Shown here piece after piece: positions 1-10,400 of a DNA stretch of 15,562 nucleotides (its first letter is position 1; each line of letters starts with the position of its first letter). The notes beneath the pieces were generated by a model. It was not told where the DNA came from and ran no database searches. It saw only the letters and a program-made list of their open reading frames with translations. Where the stretch lies: assembly GCA_903877345.1 (NCBI GenBank), contig CAIRDL010000522.1, positions 1-15,562 of the forward strand. The letters run 5' to 3'. The position numbers were made by a program, and so were the translations under genes. The stretch is from an uncultured Oscillochloris sp. (lineage in GTDB: Bacteria > Chloroflexota > Chloroflexia > Chloroflexales > Chloroflexaceae).

Positions 1-1957
1 AGATTCGTTCTTGGGTGTTGCCATCACCATCGAAATCGTATGTATCCGCAGAGGTCTGCGAGCAGTTACTAAGTAAGAAGTCGTCGGAGGGATTGTCCCA
101 CCCAGCGAGGTAAGCGGTGTTAGGAATCTGCCCAGCGCTGGTGAAAGGTGCAATGTGGGCGTGAAACTGCACCTCGAATAGGCCGCCTGCGGCGAGGCTG
201 TACCCCGGCCAACTCCAGCGCAACAAGGTGCGCCCCGTGCCCTGAAAATTGGGGAGTAGCTCAAACACCGGGGCGGGCGCGCCGGTGGGTGTCGTCACCA
301 TCGTCTGGCTCCCCGCCACATAGAGCAATTCTGGCGCGAGCAGGTCAACGATTTGGGGACTTGCCAACGGGGTGGTGAGGCTCCTGAAGGCGACGTTGCT
401 CAGGCTTAAGGTATAGGTGACTTCACGACTATTAACAGGAATGAAAGCTGACGGGGTTGCCGACTTCCCAACGCTAGGCCGTGCGCCGGGCAGATTCGCC
501 ACCACCCGTGTGCGGGCGGTGCTGCTGTCCAGAATCGCATAACTGTTGAAGGTGTAGCGCGATTCGCCCGTGTTGACGATAATCTGATTGATCGGCGCAC
601 TGATCACCGTGGCCTCAAAGCCATTCCCATTCCCCGACGTGGCCCACTGATAGGGCAGCGCGTCGAGATACGTCCAGCGTAGCGCCGTAATGTACTCGCC
701 AGTGCCCAGGGTAAGCGTGCCCGCGCAAGGACCCGTGCGTGGGGCCACATTCACACAGGTTCCTGTCGTGAAGGGGCTGCCAGCAAGCATCTGCCATGTC
801 GAAGTCAGATTGGTCGTGTACGCGACTTGGAGGCGCAGCGTGTCCGTCACGTTATTGGCTGCCACGTAGATCCGGCTGACCTGCACCTCCGGCGGAATCT
901 GGTCAACCAGACTGAGATCCGTCAGCGGGGTGGTGCCAACATTACGCTGCGTAAAGTCATAGCGCACCGTACCGCTGATCTCCGCCGTGGTCGGGCCGCT
1001 CTTGCTAAACTCCAGGCCCGGCGTCGGCGGCTGAATCAGGCGAATCTCGCTGTCCGTCACCGTCAAAACGGCCCCGCCGAGGGCCGTCGCCGTCGCCGTC
1101 AGATCGTTCTGTACCTCATTGCCAACATCGAAAACCGCATCGGTAAACGTAACCGTGACAGTATGCAGCGCACAGGTCAGCCCCTTGCTCACCAAGATAC
1201 TTGTGGCGGGCCATGTGACCGTACCCGTGGCAGGGTTGTGGGTTCCGCCGTCACTCGCGCTGTCGAAACGCGCCCCGACGGGCAGCGTGTCCGTCATAAC
1301 CAGCGTCGTCAGGTCAAGCGCCCCACTGCCAGCGTTGGGCACACAAACTTCGACCTGGTACACCGTGGGCAGGTCAAGCACCCCGCCGGAGACAAAGCGC
1401 TTATCGGCGCGCGCACGGGGCGTCGCCAAAGCGGTAATGGGGAGCAAATTGGAGACATTAGGTGGGGCGTTGCTGCCGGTAATCTCAGCGCGGAGCAGCG
1501 CGACCGTGTTGTTGGGCGTACTGCCGGGGGCAAAACGCACCCGCAACTCGAAGGTAGCCGAATCACCAGGCGGGATGGGGTTGGTAAAGACCCAACGTGC
1601 CGTGTTCGTACTCGTGATGTAGCTGGTGGTGACGGTGGAACCAGCGCCAATCACCAGCACATCGCCCATCTCCCGCGCCAGTTCGGGCGGGATGACACTG
1701 GTAATCACCACATTCTGGCAATTTGAGGTTGAGGTGCCACCGAGGCTGGAGCAACTATAGTTGACTTTCACCACCGCCCAGTCGCCACTGTTGACCACGG
1801 GGAAACTGGTGCTTAGTGTCACCTTGAGCGCGGCATTCGCCGCCAAGGCCGGATGCACCGGCATGACGGCCATTAGCAGCGCCAGCAACGCCAACAAAAA
1901 GCGCCACGATCCGGCGTAGAGGTACGCCAAAGAACGGCGCGGGTGGTGGTGGTGCAT
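1..1957 (-). CDS. Large secreted DUF11-like repeat protein (3' end cut by window edge)
   Basis: The minus-strand frame is open without a stop from the ATG at 1955-1957 to the window edge, giving 652 codons, so the true protein is longer. The N-terminus has four consecutive His, two Arg, a hydrophobic core (about residues 18-32) and a likely signal-peptidase site after HPALA near residue 39. The rest is Thr/Val/Pro/Gly-rich and nearly free of Lys, with repeated beta-sandwich modules at about 42-180, 185-305, 312-490 and 494-630. Each contains lines such as VVITSVIPPEL, LVMTDTLPVGARF, LSLVDQIPPEV and PQIVDLLAPEL, which match the 'xxxDxLPxxx' core of DUF11/TIGR01451 conserved repeats. A DFDGDGN stretch near 641 resembles a calcium-binding loop. 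Such proteins are exported and sit on or outside the cell. The start is chosen for the signal peptide, with a weak GGGGA site upstream. The exact role (adhesin, sheath or S-layer) cannot be told. Confidence 0.85.
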   Translation of the reverse strand, partial: MHHHHPRRSLAYLYAGSWRFLLALLALLMAVMPVHPALAANAALKVTLSTSFPVVNSGDWAVVKVNYSCSSLGGTSTSNCQNVVITSVIPPELAREMGDVLVIGAGSTVTTSYITSTNTARWVFTNPIPPGDSATFELRVRFAPGSTPNNTVALLRAEITGSNAPPNVSNLLPITALATPRARADKRFVSGGVLDLPTVYQVEVCVPNAGSGALDLTTLVMTDTLPVGARFDSASDGGTHNPATGTVTWPATSILVSKGLTCALHTVTVTFTDAVFDVGNEVQNDLTATATALGGAVLTVTDSEIRLIQPPTPGLEFSKSGPTTAEISGTVRYDFTQRNVGTTPLTDLSLVDQIPPEVQVSRIYVAANNVTDTLRLQVAYTTNLTSTWQMLAGSPFTTGTCVNVAPRTGPCAGTLTLGTGEYITALRWTYLDALPYQWATSGNGNGFEATVISAPINQIIVNTGESRYTFNSYAILDSSTARTRVVANLPGARPSVGKSATPSAFIPVNSREVTYTLSLSNVAFRSLTTPLASPQIVDLLAPELLYVAGSQTMVTTPTGAPAPVFELLPNFQGTGRTLLRWSWPGYSLAAGGLFEVQFHAHIAPFTSAGQIPNTAYLAGWDNPSDDFLLSNCSQTSADTYDFDGDGNTQERI

Positions 1958-1975
1958 AGATTTTCCCCGTGACGC

Positions 1976-2000
1976 GGGAGTCGTAGGGGGTACAACTCCC
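1976..2000 (-). promoter_or_regulatory. Leader hairpin of the DUF11-like gene
   Basis: Read on the minus strand, GGGAGTTGT and ACGACTCCC flank a seven-base loop. In RNA they would pair over nine positions, one of them a U-G wobble. It lies about 19 bases before the start codon, within the inferred 5' leader, so it could influence translation or mRNA stability. It has no T-tract and does not look like a standard terminator. Confidence 0.4.
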
Positions 2001-2011
2001 GACTGATCTGG

Positions 2012-2029
2012 CTCAGTCTGAAGACTGAG
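2012..2029. promoter_or_regulatory. 18-bp palindrome at the transcription start (candidate operator)
   Basis: CTCAGTCTTCAGACTGAG is two perfect 8-bp arms around a 2-bp centre. It overlaps the inferred -10 box by two bases and covers the expected start of transcription of the DUF11-like gene. This is where a dimeric repressor would be expected to bind. The position is seen in the sequence; the function is inferred. Confidence 0.45.
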
Positions 2030-2057
2030 TATACTACCGGCCCTCGTGGCTTCGCAA
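2028..2057 (-). promoter_or_regulatory. Candidate sigma-70-type promoter for the DUF11-like gene
   Basis: On the minus strand TTGCGA (2057-2052) and TATACT (2033-2028) are separated by 18 bp. They match the consensus boxes at 4/6 and 5/6. The predicted start near 2021 leaves a leader of roughly 64 bases. Confidence 0.45.
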
Positions 2058-2067
2058 GGGGTGAAGA

Positions 2068-2079
2068 GTACTATAGTAC
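2068..2079. promoter_or_regulatory. 12-bp perfect palindrome upstream of the promoter
   Basis: GTACTATAGTAC is fully self-complementary and centred about 53 bp upstream of the predicted start of the DUF11-like transcript. That position would suit an activator, although a 12-bp palindrome could also be chance. Confidence 0.3.
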
Positions 2080-2121
2080 CGCCCCGTATCCCCCATGTTA
2101 CCAATCAGGGCCGGTGCAAAG

Positions 2122-2229
2122 GTGCGCTACCTCGTGATACTTCAGGCCACGCCCGATCCCACGTATAACTCCCGATAGGAATTACGAAACTTGTGCGCTA
2201 CCTCGTGATACTTCAGGCCACGCCCGATC
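2122..2229. repeat. Two 37-bp direct repeats derived from a LuxR HTH coding segment
   Basis: Positions 2122-2158 and 2193-2229 are identical over 37 bp, starting GTGCGCTACCTCGTGATACT and ending GCCCGATC, and lie 71 bp apart. On the minus strand the copy at 2193-2229 reads in frame as part of the LuxR helix-turn-helix (LIGRGLKYHEVAH). The second copy is therefore a local duplication of a piece of this dead gene. Confidence 0.85.
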
Positions 2230-2261
2230 AGTCCCAGGATTTCACGCTGCTGTGCGGTCAA
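2142..2261 (-). pseudogene. Remnant of a LuxR/NarL-type response regulator DNA-binding domain
   Basis: From 2261 down to a TGA at 2142 the minus strand reads 39 residues beginning LTAQQREILGLIGRGLKYHE. This is the classic start of the LuxR C-terminal domain (compare LTxREREVLxLIAxGLSxxEIA). The match stops after VAHKF, before the recognition helix, and the frame then enters a repeated copy of the same DNA and ends. No receiver domain precedes it: the upstream sequence in this frame hits a stop, and another frame encodes the tail of a histidine kinase. It is a non-functional fragment. Confidence 0.7.
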
Positions 2262-2550
2262 ACAGCACCACACGCAACGGCGCAACCGAAGTCAGCCTGT
2301 TCCGTTGCGGCATGAATCGGACACACGTCACCTGCACCGCCGTGCCCCCGACCGGATCTGAGTGGATCGTCAGCGTCGCGTACAGTTCCTCCGCCCGCTC
2401 CTGCATCGTCTTCAGCCCGAAATGGCCCTCCTTAAGCAAGGCCGGCAACGGGGGCGACGCGGCGCGGAACCCCTGCCCGTTATCGTGAATGGTCAGCCGC
2501 AGGCGGGCAGTGACAACGTCGCCATTGGAATAAAGCGCAACGCACGATGG
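2242..2550 (-). pseudogene. Truncated NarX/DegS-type sensor histidine kinase (C-terminal ATPase end only)
   Basis: About 102 codons are open on the minus strand between an in-frame TGA at 2551-2553 and the stop at 2242. The reading contains LTIHDNGQGF (the G1 box of a HATPase_c domain), then GHFGLKTMQERAEEL (the G2 region) and VGGTAVQV (the last strand), a diagnostic order for kinases that pair with LuxR-type regulators. The N box, the HisKA_3 phosphorylated-His region and all sensor parts are absent. After VTC the protein continues with 26 unrelated residues and ends one frame away from a LuxR HTH fragment. I read this as a two-component operon collapsed by deletion and frameshift. Confidence 0.75.
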
Positions 2551-2611
2551 TCAAGTTGGCCTAGTTGGTTGTGGATGGCCGACGGCGGGACGAGCCCCCA
2601 ACCAACGCTGC

Positions 2612-3481
2612 TCAACTCGCAAAGGTGCCCCCAAACACAATAGGCAGCAGCAGTAGGTAGAGGTGAGATGCTTCTACCTGATCGTAAAGCACTTGGTAGT
2701 CAAACACGACCCCTGCCTGGCAGTTGTTCCACATGTTCTCGCTCTCTAAGGTAAGGACGAACGAAGGTTCGACGAACCCCTTTACCTCTTCAGCAATCTG
2801 GTAGGTTTTAAGCGATACATACAGGTTGGTGGCGGGGCCAGTGAGACCAAAGCCAAGGTAGTGATTCGTCCCATAGTCCACGTCCAGCGTCGCGGTGTAC
2901 CACTGCCCTGGACTGAGCGGAGCCAGCACGGTGTCGCTCCAGTTGGCGCGGCCCGGTGCGGTTGCGATCCAGAGGTGCCAACCGCCCACATCCGGCATGT
3001 AGGAGTTGGCGATGTATTGCACCCCCGCCGTCGCTGTCCTCCACATCCCGTCAGGGCCAAGCCGGGTGTTCTGGAGCGCGAACTCGGGGCCGGTTTGCCC
3101 AAACCCGGCGGTCGCAACGGGAATGAGGAGCCGCACCCGGTAGCGCCAGAGACCGCCGACATCAGTGGGCACAAAGGTGGTGTAGGCGATCAGGTGGTTA
3201 CTCTTGTCGCCGCGCTGACCGTTCGCCCAGACGCTTAGGCTCTGCTGACCGGAGAAGGCCAGTACGGTGGTGCGTTCGGCCATCCCCAAGCCTGCGGCGT
3301 AACACGGATTCCCGCCTACCAATTCTTCAAAGACCTTCCAGTCTGATGTAGTGCGCTCGAAGTCATCGCTGAACGCCGCCACTTCGGGTTGGCTTTGGGC
3401 GTGTAAGGTAGGGGTGGGCGGACTGAAGCCGAACCAGCCGAGGCTGAGTACGACTAGGGTGAGCGTCCAAGTGTGGCGCAT
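2612..3481 (-). CDS. Secreted protein of unknown function, probable beta-sandwich
   Basis: This is a 289-residue protein. A signal peptide (MRHTWTLTLVVLSLGWFGF, probable cleavage after LHA near residue 28) is followed by a Trp/Tyr/Gly-rich body with alternating hydrophobic residues. Segments such as DDFERTTSDW near 39 and WHLWIATAPGRANWSDTV near 168 recall laminin-G or concanavalin-like lectin and glycan-binding folds, but no catalytic signature is clear. Two cysteines (CYAAG near 60 and NNCQAG near 254) might pair after export. The C-terminus HLYLLLLPIVFGG is a short hydrophobic segment resembling the 'YLPLV' tails seen on other Chloroflexota secreted proteins; whether it anchors the protein is unknown. 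The start is set by the signal peptide, with only a weak GGAG 12 bases upstream. It lies 49 bp downstream of coaA on the same strand, so it could be read through from it. Confidence 0.75.
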   Translation of the reverse strand: MRHTWTLTLVVLSLGWFGFSPPTPTLHAQSQPEVAAFSDDFERTTSDWKVFEELVGGNPCYAAGLGMAERTTVLAFSGQQSLSVWANGQRGDKSNHLIAYTTFVPTDVGGLWRYRVRLLIPVATAGFGQTGPEFALQNTRLGPDGMWRTATAGVQYIANSYMPDVGGWHLWIATAPGRANWSDTVLAPLSPGQWYTATLDVDYGTNHYLGFGLTGPATNLYVSLKTYQIAEEVKGFVEPSFVLTLESENMWNNCQAGVVFDYQVLYDQVEASHLYLLLLPIVFGGTFAS

Positions 3482-3530
3482 AGGGTTTGGGCGCTCCGGT
3501 CAGGCCGCAAGTTGAGGATGTGCGACAAGC

Positions 3531-4490
3531 TCACAGCTTACGCAAGTGGAGTTGCTCCAACCTGTGGTGGACGCCTTTTTCGAGAATGAGCACGGCCCGT
3601 TCACGGGTTGGCTCAATATTCTGTTTGAGATTGACATAGTTAATTTCGCGCCAGATGCGTCGTGCGGTTGCCACGGCTTCGTCCACACTCAGTTCGGCGT
3701 AGCGCCGAAAGTAGGAGGACGGATCACGGAAAGCCGTCTCGCGCAAACGCAGGAACCGCTCAATGTACCACGTCTGCAAAAATTGCTCGTCAGCATCCAC
3801 ATAGATTGAGAAGTCGAAAAAGTCTGAGACGAAGACCTGCGGCGCACGGGCGGGCCGTCCGCCGCGCTGGAGCACGTTCAGTCCCTCGACGATCAGGAGG
3901 TCGGGCCGATCAATTAGCACTCGCCCATCAGGCACAATGTCGTAGGTGAGGTGCGAGTAGATTGGCACCTCAAGGTGCGGCACCCCCGATTTCACATCAG
4001 CCATGAACTGAATGAGCTTCCGCCGGTCATAGCTATCGGGAAAGCCTTTGCGGTGCATGATCCCGCGCTCTTGCAGCATCCGGTTTGAGTAGAGGAAGCC
4101 GTCGGTGGTGATTAGGTCAACTTTAAGCCCAACGTGCAACCGCGACAGAATGGTTTGGAGGATGCGCGCCGTGCTGCTTTTGCCGACCGCCACGCTGCCC
4201 GCAATCCCAATGACGTACGGCACCCGACGCTTTGAAGGGTTGCCCAGGAAAACATTGGTCACGGCATAGAGTTGCTGCGAAGCGTTGTAGTAAAGTTGGA
4301 GCAGGCGCACCAAGGGCAGATAGATGTCGGCTACGTCCTCAATCGAGACTGAATCGCTCAGACTGACCATGGCGACCAGTTCAGTGGCTTCAATGGGAAG
4401 CTTGGCCCCATTGCGGAGGGCCGCCCATTCGGCACGCGAGAAGCGGAGATACGGGCTGAGTTGCCGCTCGGTGGTGAAGGAGGTTGCCAT
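3531..4490 (-). CDS. coaA: Type I pantothenate kinase
   Basis: The 319-residue protein is the length of E. coli CoaA (316) and follows it closely throughout. The enzyme phosphorylates pantothenate with ATP in the cytoplasm, the first and usually controlling step of coenzyme A synthesis. Visible motifs are the P-loop GSVAVGKSS (98-106), LITTDGFLYSN (about 127-136), KGFPDSYDRRKLI (148-160), SHLTYDIVPDG (169-179), LLIVEGLNVLQ (198-208) and the C-terminal NLKQNIEPTRERA (about 287-299), all family hallmarks. The ATG is preceded by AAGGA about 9 bases upstream. It is monocistronic or leads the downstream secreted-protein gene. The last codons fall on TGCGACAAGCTCA, which also occurs in the palindrome at the right end of the window. 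Confidence 0.97.
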   Translation of the reverse strand: MATSFTTERQLSPYLRFSRAEWAALRNGAKLPIEATELVAMVSLSDSVSIEDVADIYLPLVRLLQLYYNASQQLYAVTNVFLGNPSKRRVPYVIGIAGSVAVGKSSTARILQTILSRLHVGLKVDLITTDGFLYSNRMLQERGIMHRKGFPDSYDRRKLIQFMADVKSGVPHLEVPIYSHLTYDIVPDGRVLIDRPDLLIVEGLNVLQRGGRPARAPQVFVSDFFDFSIYVDADEQFLQTWYIERFLRLRETAFRDPSSYFRRYAELSVDEAVATARRIWREINYVNLKQNIEPTRERAVLILEKGVHHRLEQLHLRKL

Positions 4491-7400
4491 GAGGGAGATC
4501 CTTATGTAGCACGGGGGGCTGACCGGCCCGCTCTAGGATCGCGAACGTACGTCGCTGCCATCTAGCGTACGAGCAGTAGTTACGGGCACGCAGAGGAGGT
4601 AACAGCAAGCAACACGGCTTCAGGATGCGGAAAGATGCTGAGCGTCAGCGCAGCATGACCATTGACTAGCTGCTGGATGCTACCTGCTGCCGCCCGCGTG
4701 AATTATGCCACGTCTGCGGGCGTACCTTGACAACTCGGCGTATCCAAGGGAAGAAGAAAACTTAAAACATCCGTCACCACTTGACCCGTGATGCGTGATC
4801 CGTGACTGGGCCATACCATGACCGATCACGGATCACGGATCACGGATCACGACGGAACTGTTGAAAAGATCCGCTCCCTAACCAGGGATCTACCAAGGGT
4901 TGTTTGCTCAGCGACAAGTGGATGCAAATGGGTATAATAGCAAGAGCAAGGTCGCTGTATGCTAGGGAGGAGCGCGATGAGCACTGCGAACACCAGCACG
5001 AACGTGGAGGCTAAGCCCAACTATCTTTGGATCTTCACTTGGCTCTTCCTTGCAGTCACCGTCATTCCTTATGTGACGACCCGCCTTATGACCGTACTCT
5101 TCCCCGAATTGTCCCGCGAGTTGCAACTGGTGGTCTGGATTGTCAGCTTGCTGGGCAGCGTGCTGGGCTGGGTCTTCTGGCAAGGGGGTGGCTGGCCACG
5201 AGTCGCTAAAGATACCTCAATGGTCATCAGGCCGCATCCGTTCACCCACGAATTTGTGGTGTATGAGCGTGGGCATTATGTATTCATCCCGTTGGTGCAA
5301 ACGGTCGAAGCCCAACTGCCGAACTATCTCTTCCGCTTCGAGGCCACGGTCGAGAACATTGACACCCAGACCCTCTTCCTGGCGAAGATTGGCAAGTTGC
5401 GCGTGCGGGTCGAGTGTAAGATCAGGGATGGCGACCACGAGCATTTCTTTGAGAAATCGCTCTCGCGGCTTGATCGCCTGAAGGCGCTTGAGGCAAGCAC
5501 CAAGCTTGATCGCACCGACCATATGCTGTGGAAGGCTTTTCTCGGCGAACTGATTCACGATCTGGTTGACGATGTGGTGCGCGAAGTGGTCTGGACGTGG
5601 AATGTGAAGGACGACAAAGGCGAACTCACGAACGACCCGACGAGCCTCAGTAAGCGACGCTTGGACTTGGCCCTGGAAGTGGAGCTACGCCTCGATAAAG
5701 AAATGAAGGCTTGGGGCCTTGAGTTGATGCCGTTCTTAACGAGCCCAAGTCCGGTGAGTATGACCGCGTATTCGCTGAGTGCCAGTGGGCCGTTGCCCAA
5801 GAAGGTCGTGATTGAGTCAATTGAGATTGATTTTGAAGTCATCAAGCGTAAGATGCGGAATTACGACCGGGAATTGAAACGGGCCACCGAAGATGCCACC
5901 GTTCAGGCGGCTGTTATCCGGGCTAAGGGCCGCGCTGAGGCTGAGGTGCGGGCGGTGACGCTCGCCAAGTTGCTTGATGTGCTAATCAACCAGCAGAAAA
6001 TTCCGTACACTGACCCCCTCATCGCCAAGGTGGTACGTGCGGCCCTCTACAGTGACAACGAGATGCTTTGGGTGAATGTGACCGAAGAGCCTCCCACTGG
6101 CGCTGGGCAAACGAAAACGCCGTAGGGCATAGGAAGGAGTGGTGCGTTGCATACTCGCGAGCATTACGATGCTGAGCTCACCAACCTGCACCAACAACTC
6201 CACGAGCTCGGCACCATGACGACGACGGTCGTCGCCCAAGCCCTCGACGCCTTGACCCGCCAGGATTTTGCGCTGGCCCAACAGATCCGCGATAACGACG
6301 CCGTGATTGATCAGGCGCAACACCGCATCGAGGAACACGCCGTCAGTCTGATCGCCCGCCAACAGCCGGTGGCCCGCGACCTGCGGCGGATCATCGCTGC
6401 CATTGCGATCAGCAGTGAGCTTGAGCGTATTGCTGATTATGCGAAGGGTATTGCCCGGTTGGTGATCGGCCCGCCAAAATCTCGCCCCCTCGTGGCTTCT
6501 GCCGCGTTGTTGCGCGTCGGCACCCTGGCGCAGGCCAGCCTGACCCATGTGCTGTTGGCGGTGGCCGCGAATGATGCGGTCGCCGCCCAGGCTTTGGGCC
6601 TTGAGGAAGAGCAGATTGACCGGCTCTACAAACAACTCAAGGCGCAACTTGCCGCTGATTTAGCCACAAACCCCGATCCGGCGCGGGCTGCCGACTTGCT
6701 CTTCGTCGCGCAGAATTTCGAGCGGATCGCCGACCGCGCCACCAACATTGCCGAGCGCGTCGTCTACTGGGCCAACGCCCAAATGATCGCGCTAAACCCC
6801 TGAGCACGTTGGGCGGCGGGCTGCACTACGCGGTGCGCCGCCCATACGCTGCGCCCAAGCCCACCCCAAGCAACGACAGCGCCGCACAGAGTCCGAGGGT
6901 TTCGGGTACGCCGAGTACCTTGGAGAGCGTCCCAATCAGCAGGGCACCCACGGGCGTGCTGCCAGCGAAGAGCATCCAGTAGAGGCTGAGCACCCGCCCG
7001 CGTAGGGCGTCGGGTACCGCAAGCTGAAGCAGCGTGTTGGCTGAGGTTGTGAACATGATCCCTGCGAAGCCCAACGCGGCCAACAGGACGAGCGCAACTC
7101 CAAACACCGGCACGACCGCCGTAAGCCCTAATAGCACACTGAAGGCGGCTGCGCCGAACAACAGGCGGCGCATCGAGACTTGCCCCGTGTAGGCGATGGT
7201 CAGCGCCCCGAGCAGTGAACCGATCCCCAGGGCTGCCGAGAGCGTCCCGAAGCCCATTGCGTCGGTGTGCAGCACGAAGCCCGCCAACAACGGCAATACC
7301 ACCGTGAAGTTGTAGCCGAAGGTGCCGACGAAGGCCATTACGATCATGATGAGCATCACGTTTGGGGTGCGCCATGTGTAGGCCAAGCCCTCGCGGATGC

Positions 7401-10400
7401 CAGTCAGAAGCGAACCGCGCCCGGGGGGCGGCATGGCCTGAAACTCACGGGGCCGCATCAGCAGCAAGCCGCCAATGACGGCGAGAAAGCTCACGGCATT
7501 CAGGCCAAAGGCTGGCGTTAGGCCGACTTGGGCGATCAGCACGCCGGCCACGCCCGGCCCAATCACCCGGGCGCTGTTGAAGAGCAGCGAGTTGAGCGCC
7601 ACCGCATTGGGCAGCAGTTCACGGCCCACCAATTCGGCGACGAAGGCTTGGCGGGCGGGCATGTCGAGCGCGTTGATGATGCCGATTGCCAGGGCCAGTA
7701 CGTAGATCTGCCAAAGTTGGGTCGCCCCGCTGCCAACAAGGAGCGTGAAGAGTACGGCCTGGATGAGCGCTGCCGTCTGGGTGATGAGGATTAGGCGGTA
7801 CTTGGGCAGCCGATCGGCGATGACGCCCCCGAAGAGCGAGAAGAGCAGAGTGGGCAGGAACTGAAAGGTCGTCACCAGCCCAATGGCGAGGGGCGAGTGG
7901 GTCAGTTCAAGCACCAGCCACCCTTGGGCGGTACTCTGCATCCAGGTGCCGGTGAGCGAGACGATTTGGCCGAGCCAGTAGAGCCGGTAGTTGCGGATGC
8001 GAAGGGCACGGAACCCGCCACCCAGACTGGCAAGAAGGTTGCGAGGTTGGACGCTCCCTCCTGCGACTGGATGGGCCTTGGGCAAAGGGGCCATGAAACT
8101 CCTCGCGCTAGGTGACACGTTGCAAGCCTGCCTGTGGTGTAGGTACGCGCCCGCAAGTTGGGAATTGTAACACAAGTGTGCAATTTCGGCAATGAACTGG
8201 GGCCGCAGCCTTGGTTTGACAGGCACTAAGCCGCGTGCTACCATCCGCCGACCACTCGTGAGGAACCCGTTTGCCCATTGTTGCGCCTCCGCCCGACGCT
8301 CACGCCGGTCGTTGGTGGCTTGCCCCATGCGCGCACGCCAACGAGCTTTCAGATTCACCACAAAGACACAAAGACACGAAGCTACCAGCGATGGCTACGC
8401 AGTCTTTGTGCCTTTGTGGTGAGGCAAACCGCTAACGTCTCGTTGGCGCATGCGGCTTGCTAACACGGCTGAAGCCGCTCTTACGAACCGCGCAAACGGT
8501 CAACCTGCGAGGATCCATTGCCCCTTGCAACTTTGCAACTTTGCAACTTTGCGTGAGGTCGCTAAACGGTAAAGCTCGCTTGAGCCAAACCAAGTCAGGA
8601 TTTGATGGCCCCACTGCTGACCGTAAAAAATCTCGAAACCCATTTTCACACCCAAGACGGGGTGGTGAAGGCGGTCAATCGTGTCTCATTCCACGTTGAC
8701 CGTGGCGAAACCCTGGGCATTGTCGGTGAGTCGGGTTGTGGCAAGAGCGTCGCTTCGCTCTCGGTGATGCGTCTGATTCCTACGCCCCCCGGCCAAATCG
8801 TGGGCGGCCAGATTTGCTTTGATGGCGAAGATTTGCGCCAACTAAGTGCGTCGGCGATGCGCCAGATCCGGGGCAACCGGATGGCGATGATCTTTCAAGA
8901 CCCCATGACCGCCCTCAATCCGGTACTCACCGTTGGGCGGCAGATCACCGAGGTGCTGGAGCTTCATCTCAAGTTGGCGAAGCGTGAAGCTACGCGCCGC
9001 GCCGCCGAACTCCTTACGCTGGTCGGCATTGCAAGCGCACCCCAACGGCTCGCCCATTATCCCCACCAGTTCTCCGGCGGCATGCGCCAGCGTGTGATGA
9101 TCGCAATGGCGCTCGCGTGCAACCCCGAGCTGCTCATTGCCGATGAACCGACCACGGCCCTTGATGTCACCATCCAGGCCCAAATCCTCGAACTGATCAA
9201 CCGCTTGAAGGCAGAACTCAACACTGCCGTGATCATGATCACCCACGATCTTGGCGTGATCGCCGGGATGGCCGACCGGGTCTTGGTGATGTATGCGGGC
9301 AAAGTGGTTGAAGAAGGCCCCACGGACGAGCTTTTCGCCAACCCACGGATGCCCTACACCATCGGTCTCCTGCGCTCGCTCCCACGCCTCGATGCAGCGC
9401 GTGGGCGCAAGCTCACCCCCATCCGTGGGTCGCCGCCCAATCTGATTGATCTGCCCCCAGGCTGCCCCTTCAGCCCCCGTTGCGACTACGTGCAAGCACG
9501 CTGTCTGACCGAAGAACCCGCGTTGCGGTCTGTCGCCACGAACCACCACGCTGCCTGTCTGTTTGAGATTACCCTGGCGACGCCGATTGTAGATTGTAGA
9601 TTGTAGATTTTCTTACTGTTCGCTTATTTTGGAGGGTAGTTCCGACAATTGTTTTTCGGCAATAGAGCAAAAGTAACGCTGTGAGGCGTCTTGTCATGCT
9701 GAGTACTAAATGGCCCGTCGGCCAGTGGTGCCGGGAGAAACGTCCTCGCCTGTCACCCTGAGCAAAGCGAGGGTTCCGGTCGGGATTCTTCGCTTCGCTC
9801 AGCATGACAAGACACCTCACCGCGTTCCTTCTGCGGTAGTGCCTAAAATCTAAAATCTAGAAGAGGCTCTGTGACCGACCGCCTCACCCATGTGCGCGCC
9901 GCCCTAACTGAGCGTGACTTGCCCGCCCTCTTGGTAAGCTCACCCGCCAATCGGCGCTACCTCAGTGGCTTCACCGGCAGCTACGGCTGGCTCTTAGTGA
10001 CGCCCACCGCTGCCTTGCTCTTTACCGACAGCCGCTACACCCTGCGCGCCGCCCGCGAGGCGCCCGCCTGCACCGTGCGCCAAGTCACCAACCCAGAGCG
10101 GCCCTTCCCTACGCTGCTCGCGGAAGCTGCGACTGCGCTGGGTCTCGCTCGCATCGCCTGTGAGGCGACGCACCTCACCGTAGCCGAGCATCACAGCCTC
10201 AGCGAAGCGCTCGGCGCGACCTGCACGCTCGTACCCGTGGCTGATTTAGTCGAGCCGTTGCGTGCATTGAAGGATGTTGCCGAGTTGGCGCTGCTGCGGC
10301 GAGCCGTCGCCATCACCGATGCGGCCTTTACCGCCGTCAGTGAACGCCTGACGCCCACGACCACCGAACGGCAAGCCGCTTGGATGTTTGAACTTGCCTT